A stretch of DNA of 64,000 nucleotides, taken from positions 15,376,001 through 15,440,000 of the forward strand of contig OZ316892.1 of assembly GCA_973895155.1 (NCBI GenBank), given 5' to 3'. Position 1 is the first letter of the stretch, and each line of letters starts with the position of its first letter. The stretch comes from Marsupella aquatica (taxonomy: Eukaryota > Marchantiophyta). The notes beneath the pieces are model-generated. The model ran no database searches, was not told where the DNA came from, and saw nothing but the letters and a program-made list of their open reading frames with translations. Shown here piece by piece: positions 9,277-19,439 of the stretch. A program made the translations under genes and the position numbers.

Positions 9277-10387
9277 CCCCTCATACCTATCCATCACCAA
9301 CTGACCGCCCTGACCTCAGGACATGCTCATGGCCCAATTAGCGTAGCTTGTCCTAAAGCTTGTCCCAAGCTTGTCCCAACACGCCGGGACTAGAACGGCC
9401 CCGACCCTAGCAACCGCTCCCGGTTTGCCCCACTGATAGTCTAGGGACCTAGCACCCTTGGGACTCATCCTCCACACCTACTTGGCCTTGCCTCCCCAAT
9501 GCAAGCTCCCTTGGGAGGCTGAACGCGGCTTGGTTGCTCTTCGGCAAGATTTGGCAAGCGGGCGAGCTAACACCCGCAAACCACGAGAACCCACAGCACC
9601 CCTGGACCCATCTGAGCTTAGGAGGGCTTAGCCCTCCTCAAGAGCTTTCCAACGAACCCAGGAAGTCCTCTAACGGAGTTCCCGTTGGGAAGATATCGCC
9701 ATTTCCATTTGGCGATTTCCCTTAGTGTCGCGACCGTCGCGGCTCACGACTTTGGCTCGCCCTTAGTCCCCAGGGAGACACCACTCCCCTCATATATGCT
9801 TCTGGGAACCTGCCACCCCCGGACCAGCTTTGGTTCCTAAACATTTGGCCCCCAACCCGGATCCCATCGCGCATAATGGGCGTGCCACCAACTGGCAACG
9901 CCCATAACTTTCTTGATAGGCATCCGCAAGCGGAGTGCCTTAGCCCATTGCGACCGGGACGACCCAGTGCTCATGCCTAGGCCCTCAGGTCTGATCGCCG
10001 CTCGGGGCCCCCGACCGGCCCAACCCGGATCGGGCCACAACTTGCGCCCCAAGCGTCCGTTGCCAATGCCGTCAACTCCATTGGCCTTGGGCCCAAGAGG
10101 AGCTCACTCCCAAGCCCTCATAACTCAAAGTCCATCCGACGGTCCGGACGGCCATCCTTGAGCCCGGCCCATTTCCCCTTGACCCGACCAGCCATAGGCT
10201 AGTCCAAGTCCTTAGTTTGTGTCCCCAGCTTGGCCCCTTGTCTCGCCAGTGCCATGTCTCATTGCCCACAAGTCTCCCCATGCTAAGTCCTCCCCGGATG
10301 GCCTATCCGGGCCTGGACCATAAGGGAGCTCGGCGTCGGAGTCAGCGACGTCGGAGCTAAGTGTTAAGGTAGTCGAGTTCCACGACT

Positions 10388-10404
10388 TGCACCCCCCCTT
10401 AAAA
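10388..10404 (-). other. Polypurine tract of Gypsy-1
   Basis: On the minus strand a run TTAAGGGGGGGTGCA lies immediately before the 3' LTR start (AGTCGTGG). This is the expected plus-strand primer position. Confidence 0.7.
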
Positions 10405-10826
10405 AATGGTCATGTCCGCATGACCTCAGTAAACGTTCCAACATGCCTAGACCACTTTGGGCCTTAAAAATGTTATGAGGTAACAAATGGTTTGCCCATA
10501 AGGCTGATGCAAACCAGGCTGGTATGAGCATTCCAAACGTAGGAAATTCCAACCTATCCCACTTATCCAAGTAGGATGCCAGTCCAAACGGGTAAGCTAA
10601 CTCCAAACTCATTGGACCGATTGTCCTCCCTTTGGGGCGCTCCCCTTTGGTTCGTACTAGCCCGCCCAGAGATGTAGGGCAGGCACCATCACCTTCCACT
10701 CGCAAAAAGCAAATTGGCCGCCGAACAACCTCTAGCACCAACGCAATCCACCTTTATCCTTAAGAGGCCAAGAGGAGTGAAACTAGGATACAACTCACAA
10801 AGGTAGCTACAGCTACCTGTACCAGT

Positions 10827-10997
10827 TCACAACGGCGGTAGGCCGCTTTGCTTACGATAGTTTCCAAGGATCTTTGAGGCATTAGCCAAATTTTCTTCCG
10901 GCTCCCAAGTACTCTCGGCCTGGTCGTAGCCAGCCCACTTCACCAAATACTCTAAGATTTGCCTTCCCAACTTGCGTTTGTAACGGTGGTCTAGAAT
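10827..10997 (-). pseudogene. Gypsy-1 chromodomain (integrase C-terminus)
   Basis: The minus-strand frame reads ILDHRYKRKLGRQILEYLVK, then WAGYDQAESTWEPEENL, ending at a TGA at 10827-10829. The aromatic cage pattern (Y-L-V-K-W-x-G-Y and TWEPEENL) is that of chromovirus chromodomains, which direct integration into heterochromatin by reading H3K9 methylation. It is out of frame with the preceding integrase segment, so a frameshift lies near 10991. Confidence 0.9.
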
Positions 10998-12523
10998 TGC
11001 CCCTCCACCTCGAACTCCTCCGCGTCCTCCACCAGCATGGCGTCCGGATGCAAGACCTGATCCCGGTTGGGATCATCGTCTTTGACAAACTTCTTGAGCC
11101 GGCTAACATGGTAGCTTTTGCCCACGCCCATTTCCTTGGGTGTCTCCAACACCACTGAAACCGGATTATCCTTGTGGGCCCATTGTATAATGCGATAGGG
11201 CCCCACACATCTGGGAGCCAGCTTCCTACTTATGTTCTCGTGGTATTGCTTAGGTCTCAACTGCAACCAGACGCTCTCCCCAATTTCAAAGCTTACCTGG
11301 CGTCGATGTTTATCCCCTTGCTCCTTGTACCGACTTTGGGCAAGGGTCATACCCTTGGTAGCCGCTTCCACAACTAGGCGCCGCTCTCAAATAAAATCAT
11401 CCACAGAAGGAACCTTGCTTTCCGTCCGCCAAGCTTTCAGATTTATAAACCAGGAGGGCGCCCTTGGCGTCCTCCCTATGGCCAACACAAACGGTGCAAA
11501 CCCCATCGCCGAATGCTTGGTCGAGTTATACCTAAACTCAGCCATTGTTAAATGCTTTGCCCAATCCTTCTGATTGGCTATCACAAAGTCACGCAAGTAG
11601 TCCTTCACGATACCATTAACCCGTTCTGTTTGGCCATCTGTCTCATGATGATATGCTGATCCTCTGGTCAGGTCCGTTCTGGATAACCGGAACAACGCCT
11701 TCCAGAAATGGCCCGTAAACTTGGTATCGCAATTGGACAGGATATGCAACGGCAATCCCCACTGTCAAAAGACATTGTCAAATACTAGACCGACAACCTC
11801 TCGGGCCGAAACCATCTTTGTAGTAGGCAAGAAATACACCATCTTGGAAAAACGATCCACGATTGTTAAGATGAAGTTACTGCCGTGGGACTCAGGTAAT
11901 CCAAAAATGAAGTCCATGGAGATAGACTCCCATGGAGCCGCAGCTACTGGTAAGGGTTGCAGCAGTCCTCCTTTTGCTCTATAGACCGTTTGGTTCTTTT
12001 GGCACGAGTAACAACTTTGCACGTATTGAAGGATCAATTGCTTCATGTCCGGCCAATACACATCTCGCGACATGCTACGATACGTGGCGGCTTGTCCTCC
12101 GTGCCCTCCCCAGGGCAAGTCGTGGTACTTTTGCAGAACCTCTAACCTTAGAGACTCTAGTATGTACATACGCCTTTGCTTGTATCGCCATAACTGGACA
12201 TTATGCGTCGTATCCAACCCCAACGATATGTGCCTTACCTTGCCCTGGCTACCCCCATTGCTTTGCCAATCCTTAGCTAACCTGTCGTCCCCATATGCCA
12301 CGGCCAAAACCTTTGGCCACTCGGATTCGAGCATCGTGATCCCATTGACACAATGTTGGTCCTTACGTGATAACGCGTCCGCTGCGGTATTTGTCTTCCC
12401 TGGAACGTGGCGGACTTCAAAATCAAAATCTGCCAAGAACATCTGCCAGCGCATTTCCTTGGGGTTCAGCCTTGGCTTAGAACTGAAGTACCCGGCCGGC
12501 GAGCTATCTGTGTGCATTACCAC
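10991..12523 (-). pseudogene. Gypsy-1 integrase
   Basis: Two same-strand segments (12523-11765 and 11755-10991), broken near 11760 by a stop. The first holds the HHCC zinc domain (HDLPWGGHGG ... CYSCQKN) and the first catalytic Asp (SMDFIFGLPE). The second holds the second Asp (SNCDTKF) and the catalytic Glu (HHETDGQTERVN), then the GPY/F-type region (LAPRCVGPYRI) and SYHVSRLKKF. All three catalytic acids survive although the frame does not. Confidence 0.9.
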
Positions 12524-13940
12524 TTTGGACCGTTCTTAAGGTAAATCTCCCACTTCTTCAACGCGTAGATCACAGCATACATTTCCCTTTCTGGCGTGAT
12601 CCAGTGATTTTCCAACTTACATGACTTGAAGGCCATAGGACGCCCATCTTGGTGAAGACAGGCACCGATGGCATAATCACTTGCGTCTGTCCAAATCTCG
12701 AACGGCTTCCCCATCTCAGGTAACTTTAGAACCGGTGGTGTTATTATTAACCGCTTAAGTTCTAGGAATGCTAACTCGCAATCGTGTGTCCACACAAACA
12801 CTTTGTTTTTCAACGTTAGCGCATTGAGGGGCCTTGCGATCCTCGCATAGTCTTTCATGTATCTCCAATAGAACCCCATAAATCCTAAGAAGGCTCTAAC
12901 TTGCCTTACATTGGACGGGCGCTCCCATTCTTTGATCTCCTTAAGCTTGTCCTAACTAGGCATAATCCCTTCCGGGGTAAAGGTATGGCCGAGGAACTGA
13001 ATCTCGTTCATTGCAAACTCACACTTGCTAGGTTTAGCAAAGAGACAAGCCTTACGAAGGCGAGAGAACACTTCTCTCAGCAACTGCTCATGCTCCTCCA
13101 ATGTTTTCGAGTAGATTAGGATGTCGTCAATAAAGACGACCACTCCTTGGTCCAACAAGTCATGAAAGATGGTATTCATCATCTTCATGAACGTTGCGGT
13201 TGCATTACACAACCCAAACGGCATAACCAAAAACTCATAGGATCCGAACCTTGTGCGCATTGCGATCTTATACTCGTCTCCCTTAGCCATGCGGATCTGG
13301 TAATACCCAGACCGCAAGTCCACCTTTGAAAACTTCTTAGCCCCGGAGAGGCAATCAAAGAGGTCATCCATATGAGGTAACGAGTACTTGTTCTTTACCG
13401 TCTACTTATTGAGGGCCTGGTAATCTATGCAAATCTCAAAGTACCATCCTTTTTTGACACAAACAGCGCGGGCGCCCCGTAAGGACTCTTACTAGGGCGA
13501 ATGAACCCTTGGTCGATCAACTCTTCCAAGGCGTTCTTCAACATCATTTGCTCATTCAGGTTCAGACGATAAGGAACTTTAGCCTGAGGAGCCGATCCCG
13601 GCTCCAACTCAACTTGGTGATCCACTTCTCTCCGTGGGGGTAAACCTTTAGGTAGCTTCTGCGAGAGCACGTCATTGAATTCCTCTAAAATTTTGGGAAT
13701 TCGACCGCAGTCGGGCCCGACCTTAGCTGACTTGACCTTTGACTGCGACGCAGCCTCCTTAGTTGGATGGAGATGAAAGAAGAAACATTCATGTCCACCC
13801 TTGAAGTCTTTCCACCATTGCTTCGCCGATACACACGGAGACATCCATGACACTTTACTTACTTTAAGAAATCTTTCTTTATTTTCGGTAATTTCGTGTA
13901 CAATGATGGGCTCACCGCCCTTATTGGGAAAATGGAGCAC
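12517..13940 (-). pseudogene. Gypsy-1 reverse transcriptase and RNase H
   Basis: Three frame segments (13940-13425, 13371-12952, 12879-12517) in minus orientation. The RT begins around ALEELIDQGFIRPSKSPYGA, continues through [12 protein letters not shown] and [12 protein letters not shown], and keeps the active site as FIDDILIYS. RNase H starts FEIWTDASDYAIGACL with the Glu in REMYAVIYAL. A frameshift and a TAG lie between the first two segments (13371-13425), and there is a further break near 12950-12880. Confidence 0.92.
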
Positions 13941-14515
13941 CTCACCCCCGGTTTCAAGGTAACATTGTGCTTTCTGAGATAACCTACCAACAAAATGAAG
14001 TCTACGGCTAGACCGTCTAGAACATAGAACATCTCTTGACTAACAAAATTTTGTTGTTCGCCTATGACCTCTACCCGAAGTCTATGCACTACTCTTGACA
14101 CTATCCCCTTTGTGTCGTTGGCGAACTTGCACACTAACGGTTGTAACAACTCTTGCACGTCCACCCCAAGACGACCTGCCGCCTGCCCACTTATGAAGTA
14201 GGTGGTCGCGCCTGTATCCATCAAAGCAACACCCAGATTACCGTTAGAAGTGACATTCACAAAAATCAGTTTTTCAGGATCCATTGTCTTAACTTTAGGT
14301 ATCTTCTCTCGCAACAACACCCTCTCTCTGTCAGGGACATCCCCTACAGGGACCTTGTCAGCTACTAAGGGTTTGGTTAGAGCGATACTTACCTTAATGC
14401 TCTTCTGCCCTCCACTATCTCCATTTGGTTTGCCACCTTTCGTGGAACAATCCTTACTTTGATGGCCCATGGCACCACATGTGAAGAACAAACCTTCAGC
14501 CCACCTCTGCTCCAT
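13859..14515 (-). pseudogene. Gypsy-1 zinc knuckle remnant and aspartic protease
   Basis: Open frame of 218 codons. Near its start, FFTCGAMGHQSKDC is a CCHC knuckle that has lost its first Cys (Phe instead). About 100 residues on, the retropepsin active site reads ALMDTGATTYFIS (D-T-G-A). The frame overlaps the next ORF (RT N-terminal part) by about 80 bases in a different frame. Confidence 0.85.
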
Positions 14516-15949
14516 GGTTGTCTACTTCTTTGCTTTCTGTGCCGATGAGGCTCCTTTCTTAAAGTTGACGGCCTTCCGGTTTCGCTTAGCTTCTCCATTT
14601 TGGGGCTGGGGATCCAAACCACCGGCCCCCGCCCCCGCCCCCTCAGGTTGCTTACGCTTATTCCTGGGACCTTTTGCTTTCCCAGCTTCCCCCTCGGATC
14701 CCTTGCCACCCATCTTTGCCAAGTCCGATCGATTATTCACCAACGTAGTGGCCTTGTTGAAGGCGTCAGAAAGCGTTTTGAACTCATGAGGCTTTTCTTG
14801 CAACTTTTCCCTGAGCAACGGCGGGAGCTTCACTATAAAGTTGTGAAGTTGTGTATGCAGGGTCTCTTGTCCCGCCGGGATACACGCCAACTGATTTTGG
14901 TAATAAGTGATGAACTTTTGGATATCACCCCTGAAGCTCATCTCCGTTACACATTTCTGAGTGTGCCGCTCCGGGTACTTAGTGGTGACATGAGCACGGA
15001 CCATCAACCAGGTTTTCCCAAGTTAACGGCAAGGAGGAGTCCTCTTGCAACTTCTTCCATGACTTGTACCAAGTCAAGGCATAGTCCTTCAGGTAAGGAG
15101 CGGCTGCGGTAGCCCAAGTGGAACGCTCAACGCACGCTTGGTGATGAATCTCCATCGTGGAGAGCCAACTCAGGAACTTTTGTCCACTTTGTTCGTAGGC
15201 CCCGTCATAAGTTGGATGAGTTGGTAGCTGGTTCACCTAGAACATACTCCGTCCAACTACCATTCCCCCCTCAGGACGTGACGCACTCTGACTACCTAGA
15301 CTAAGTAAGTACTTAATCTGGGCCCCCTTGTTGTGTTCCAACTGCTCATAGATGAGTCGTTGGTCTTGAGTCAACGGACCCAGACCGTCGTCAATGGCCG
15401 GGCCCTTGCGGGTTGTATGAGGATGGTCCTCCAACCGTCTTTCCTTTGCGGGCCGCCTGTCCTTAGGTTCTCTTGTGGATTTTGGTGACACCCCCCGCGT
15501 CTAGCAAGCACCATGAACGGGACTGAGGTATTACCCGCATCATCCTGGTTCTGCTTGGTCAAATTATCCATGATGATGTCCGGCTCGGCATCATCCTCTG
15601 GTTCCGCATTCAACCCTCTCAAGGTTGGGATCAGTTCCTCTTTCGGGTCCTGACCCTCTTACTCGGTCTCAGCTTCAGCGTTGTCGTCGCTTGCGGTTGC
15701 GTCGGAGTCGTCATCATCCGACCCATCCTCTGAAGGATCAGCCGCCTCCTTCCCTTTAAGTTGACAGTGCTTTGCACTTGACTTGTTTGCCGCAGCGGTC
15801 GACGGTTCGGCCGTTGCGTCTTCTTCATCTTGCTCATAATGTTCATCTAGGGAAGTCGACCCGTCCTCCTTCTATTCATCATGAACTTGGGCTCTCCCCT
15901 TGGTGGTGGGAGCCTGCTTGCCAGTCTTTGCACGAGTGTTTTTTGCCAT
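14389..15949 (-). pseudogene. Gypsy-1 gag
   Basis: The likely start is the ATG at 15949 (MAKNTRAKTGKQAP), about 130 bases after the primer-binding site. The N-terminal part is very acidic (Asp/Glu/Ser runs around 15800-15600) and is broken by stops and frameshifts. The retrotransposon gag core is visible at 15236-14522 (FLSWLSTMEIHHQACVERST; YLKDYALTWYKSWKK; PPLLREKLQEKPHEF). A basic Gly/Ala-rich tail follows and then the knuckle remnant. Confidence 0.8.
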
Positions 15950-16080
15950 GTTCCCAGCAACAGAATCTGTCCGTAGTCGACCCGTCGGGCACGTTGAAGC
16001 ACTAAGTCCCCGCAAAACTCCGTTAAGATTTTTGGATTCTGACTTAGCACGACCCCGGCCCGGTGTCTATGCCGGCAATC

Positions 16081-16092
16081 GCTCTGATACCA
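16081..16092 (-). other. Primer-binding site of Gypsy-1
   Basis: On the minus strand this is TGGTATCAGAGC, complementary to the 3' end of initiator methionine tRNA, and it lies two bases from the 5' LTR end. It fixes the element's orientation and the inner edge of the right LTR. Confidence 0.92.
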
Positions 16093-16094
16093 CA

Positions 16095-17532
16095 AGTAGT
16101 GGACCTTGCCACCCAGCGCCCTCACCAATCCCGACACTTGCTCCTAAGTGCCCTTGGTGCCCGAACACCTCCACAGAATACCTCGAGCAAGCATCCAAGT
16201 GCCTCTAGCACCACCTGCGGCCACTCCCATACGAAGCCGCACTTGCTCACCTGCACGACCGCTACTCAACGGTCCTCAATGTCTGCACAAACAACCAAGC
16301 ACCTCGGTAAGTAACCCCTCCGGATCTAGAACTTGCCCAGTCTAGCATCCTAACTCAAGCTCAACAGACATTGGTAAATAGGTCAGCGATAGGTCCTCCC
16401 GATGCCATAAGCCGGAACCAGAACCCACGCCCACTGTCCGTCCAGGACAGCTCCTTCCTTGGGCGCGGCCCGGGTTCCTCCTCGTACCTATCCATCACCA
16501 ACTGACCGCCCTGACCTTAGGACATGCTCATGGCCCAATTAGCGTAGCTTGTCCTAAAGCTTGACCCTAGCAACTGCTCCTGGTTTGCCCTACTGATGGT
16601 CTAGGGACCGAGCACCCTTGGGACTCAGCCTCCACACCTACTTGGCCTTGCCTCCCCAACGCAAGCTCCCTTGGGAGGCTGAACGCGGCTTGGCTGCTAT
16701 TCGGCAGGATTTTGGCAAGCGGGCAAGCTAACACCCGCAAACCACGAGAAATCACGGCACCCCTGGACCCATCTGAGATCAGGAGGGCGTAGCCCTCCTC
16801 AAAAGCTTTCCAACGCACCCAAGAAGTCCTCCAACGGACTTCCCGTTGGGAAGATATCATCATTTCTGTTTGGCGGTTTCCCTTAGTGTCGCGACCATTG
16901 CGGCTCACGACTTCGGCTTGCCCTTAGCCCCCAGGGAGACACCACTCCCCTCATATATGCTTCTGGGGACCTGTCACCCCCGGACCACCTTTGGTCCCTA
17001 AACATTTGGCCCCCAACCCGGATCCCATTGCGCATAATGGGCGTGCCACCAACTGGCAACGCCCATAACTTTCTTGATAGGCATCCGCAAGCGTAGTGCC
17101 TTAGCCCGTTGCGACCGGGCCGACCCAGTGCTCATGCCTAGGCCCTCAGGTCTGATCGCCGCTCGGGCCCCCGACCGGCCCACAACTTGTGCCCCAAGCG
17201 TCTGTTGCCAATGGGGTCAACTCCATTGGCCTTGGGCCCAAGAGGAGCTCACTCCCAAGCCCTCATAACTCAAAGTCCATCCAACGGTCCGGACGGCCAT
17301 CCTTGAGCCCGGCTCATTTCCCCTTGACCCGACCAGCCATAGGCTAGTCCAAGTCCTTAGTTTGTGTCCCCAGCTTGGCCCCTTGCCTCGCCAGTGCCAC
17401 ATCTCATTGCCCACAAGTCTCCCCATGCTAAGTCCTCCCTGGATGGCCTATCCGGGCCTGGACCATAAGGGAGCTTGGCGTCGGAGTCAGCGATGCCGAA
17501 GCTAAGTGTTAAGGTAGTCGAGTTCCGCGACT
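16095..17532 (-). repeat. 5' LTR of Gypsy-1 (intact partner, about 1.44 kb)
   Basis: Collinear with 5058-5445 plus 9277-10387. It carries the empty site for the 3.83-kb insertion around 16475-16480 (cccgggttcctcctcgtacc). It is bounded outside by the TAATG duplication and inside by the primer-binding site. Confidence 0.92.
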
Positions 17533-17565
17533 TAATGCATACACAAAACCAGGCATGAAGATTAC

Positions 17566-17905
17566 CTGCCATTGACCAAACGTCTTGAGATTCTTGTTGT
17601 ACCTGACCAGGGCTGGAATAGTGAGTACTTCCTATCTCGCCAACGCAACTGCTTTCCTTTCTTTAAAATTTTGCTGAACATATACCCACATGCGCTCCAT
17701 CAACTTGCAAGGAGCAAATTTGCGCAAGGGGAGTAAGCCTGAATTTGCTTGCTCAACAGGGTTGCTTGTAACCTTTGCCATGCGGGGAAGTGGAAAGGCT
17801 TCCCTGGCATAAAGTTTTGCATCAAAAATTCTGATGTAGTCTACAACATTTGCATTCTCATGTGCCTTGACGGACTCTGCCAGTCGCTTCAAACATGCTT
17901 CAAAT
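17566..17905 (-). pseudogene. MULE transposase exon between DDE core and SWIM finger
   Basis: Begins after the acceptor ctgtatcag at 17906 with FEACLKRLAESVK and reads through REAFPLPRMAKVTSNPVEQA, a region typical of MULE transposases (the T/S-NPVE-N-N-like block after the DDE core). A TAG at 17632-17634 interrupts it where Gln is expected. The open sense continues as EVLTIPALVRYNKNLKTFGQ to a phase-0 donor (CAG|gtaatc) at 17565. The Gypsy element lies 30 bases into the intron that follows. Confidence 0.82.
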
Positions 17906-18108
17906 CTGATACAGGTGCACAGGGATTTCAAACATTGATGTTAATGTATACAATCATGTTATACATAGAGAAAACATTTGTGTGAGTGATATGTACTTCA
18001 CATTCTGTATTCGAGGAGAGGTAATATTATTGTATTGAACACTGAGTATGCGGTGTATACATAAGAAGACAAATGTATGTAGAATCAAAGCAATGAAGGT
18101 TTTTGGAC

Positions 18109-18534
18109 TTACTGTCTTTCATCGTTGGCATATATGCATCCTGTAAAAATATCTGCTGCTGCTTTGCCATGCCTGTTCTTGACATTAGCTCTCAGGTGGT
18201 TTGCACATGCTGCATGTATCTTACCTGGCCACACGTAACTCACAGCGGCAAGTAGACCTTTCTGTCGGTCTGATATGAGTGGCATGTGAGGCGATTCAAT
18301 GCCGTAGAGTGATCTATCTACCAATTTCAGAAACCAGATCCAATTATCTGTGTTCTCAACTGGAGCTACTGCGTAGCATAGAATCAATCCCGAGATCAAT
18401 CCTTGGCCATTTCCATCCAAACATGTAGCTAAGAACAGTTGAGTGGGGTACTTCCTGTTCTTTGTATGACATGCATCAAGAGAGATGAGAGGTTGAATGT
18501 AGGTACATGCTTTTCATGTAGCTGATGGGCAAAT
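18109..18534 (-). pseudogene. MULE transposase DDE core
   Basis: Minus-strand reading gives YIQPLISLDACHTKNRKYPT followed by LATCLDGNGQG and then AVAPVENTDNWIWFL. This is the MULE (PF10551) core, with the first catalytic Asp in SLDACH. The second conserved block is PLISDRQKGLLAAV (Asp in SDRQKG). CANHLRANVK matches the usual C-x-H-L segment. A frameshift near 18530 separates it from the upstream segment. The exon ends at a consensus donor (gtaagt) near 18108. Confidence 0.9.
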
Positions 18535-19130
18535 GAATGCTCGACAGAAAACATTGGAGTTTTCCATTGGGGACCAGACTGCCACTGCACCAGGGCCAGT
18601 CTCTCTCACCCTGGTAATTAATGCTGGAATCATTTGAAACGTGTATTCCTGCCCACCAAGGTGCAGATCCCGTACATAGTCTTTTGCTCGCCACATTTGG
18701 TGGTAAGTGCTGTTCTTTTTATAATCCCCTTGAAATCCGCAGAGTAGTTCTTTGACCGGCACCTTCAGATTTCTACACACTCTAGGCACCAGTGTGTCTC
18801 CTAACCACATTGCCTTTTGTGTTGGGCCCCTCCACTTGTGTTTACATGCTGGATAATTGTGTTTCAGCTCACACACAGTAATGATATGAGCCCCGCTGTG
18901 AGCTTGCCTGTGACATCGGACCCTGAATGGGCAGTAGGCTGAACAATCAAAACCATCTTCATCGTACTCTGGCGGGGGCCTAAACCTAGAAAACTCCCCG
19001 CATACTCCTGTGGTAGAAATCTTCCTGACTTTTACCGTGCCAGGGGCATGTGACCCAGGTAGCCACACACTACTATGCTGCACTACTGTGCGTGGTTTCT
19101 TTGCCATCGTTGTGTTCCTCTGGAGATAGT
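18535..19130 (-). pseudogene. MULE transposase N-terminal region
   Basis: One open frame including MAKKPRTVVQ (ATG at 19107), possibly spliced from an upstream exon at an acceptor (ctccag) near 19123. It contains a Cys/His-rich segment (CSAYCPFRVRCHRQAHSG ... HNYPACKHKW), matching the N-terminal zinc-binding domain of FAR1/MuDR-like transposases. It is followed by a helical region leading to the DDE core. Confidence 0.75.
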
Positions 19131-19349
19131 TTGGATCCAAAGGTCCAAGGGGTGCACAAACCTCCTATTGCAATCCACACAGAACATATTCATGTCATTG
19201 TATATGGAAAGACAGGAGACAATGATGTCATTGTATACAAAATACACACCACAATGGGGATGTTTATATGAAACATAGAAGACACTCATGACATTGTATA
19301 CAAAACATTGATGGTAAAATGCAAAGAAGACATTCCGGTTGAGGTATAC

Positions 19350-19439
19350 CTGTGGAGCATTTGTGAGAACAATTGCTCCAGACTGGTTTGTTGATCCTGT
19401 CATCTGTTGAATAGCAATTTGAAACTCATGATCTTCCAT
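19350..19439 (-). pseudogene. Possible first coding exon of the MULE transposase
   Basis: ATG at 19439 opens MEDHEFQIAIQQMTGSTNQS and a 30-codon frame ends at a donor (CAG|gtatac) at 19349. The call rests on start, frame and splice signals only; no domain is recognisable. Confidence 0.35.

Larger units (their letters stand above)
5058..10387 (-). repeat. 3' LTR of Gypsy-1, split by a 3.83-kb insertion
   Basis: The two outer parts (5058-5445 and 9277-10387) match the right LTR 16095-17532 closely and collinearly. The middle 5446-9276 has no counterpart there. Small additional differences exist, for example about 45 bp near 9358-9403 missing from the right copy. Without the insertion this LTR is about 1.5 kb, matching the 1.44-kb partner. 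Confidence 0.9.
5058..17532 (-). mobile_element. Gypsy-1: chromovirus LTR retrotransposon (12.5 kb) inside the MULE intron
   Basis: Flanked by perfect 5-bp target duplications TAATG at 5053-5057 and 17533-17537. Both LTRs share the outer sequences AGTGGTGGACC/AGTAGTGGACC and GTTCCRCGACT. The primer-binding site complement gctctgatacca (16081-16092) is TGGTATCAGAGC on the minus strand, the usual initiator-Met tRNA site, two bases inside the right LTR. A polypurine tract abuts the left LTR. Pol order on the minus strand is gag, protease, RT, RNase H, integrase, chromodomain, the Ty3/Gypsy chromovirus order. Several frameshifts and stops make it non-autonomous. The LTR ends read AGT...ACT rather than TG...CA if the TAATG duplication is right. 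Confidence 0.93.
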
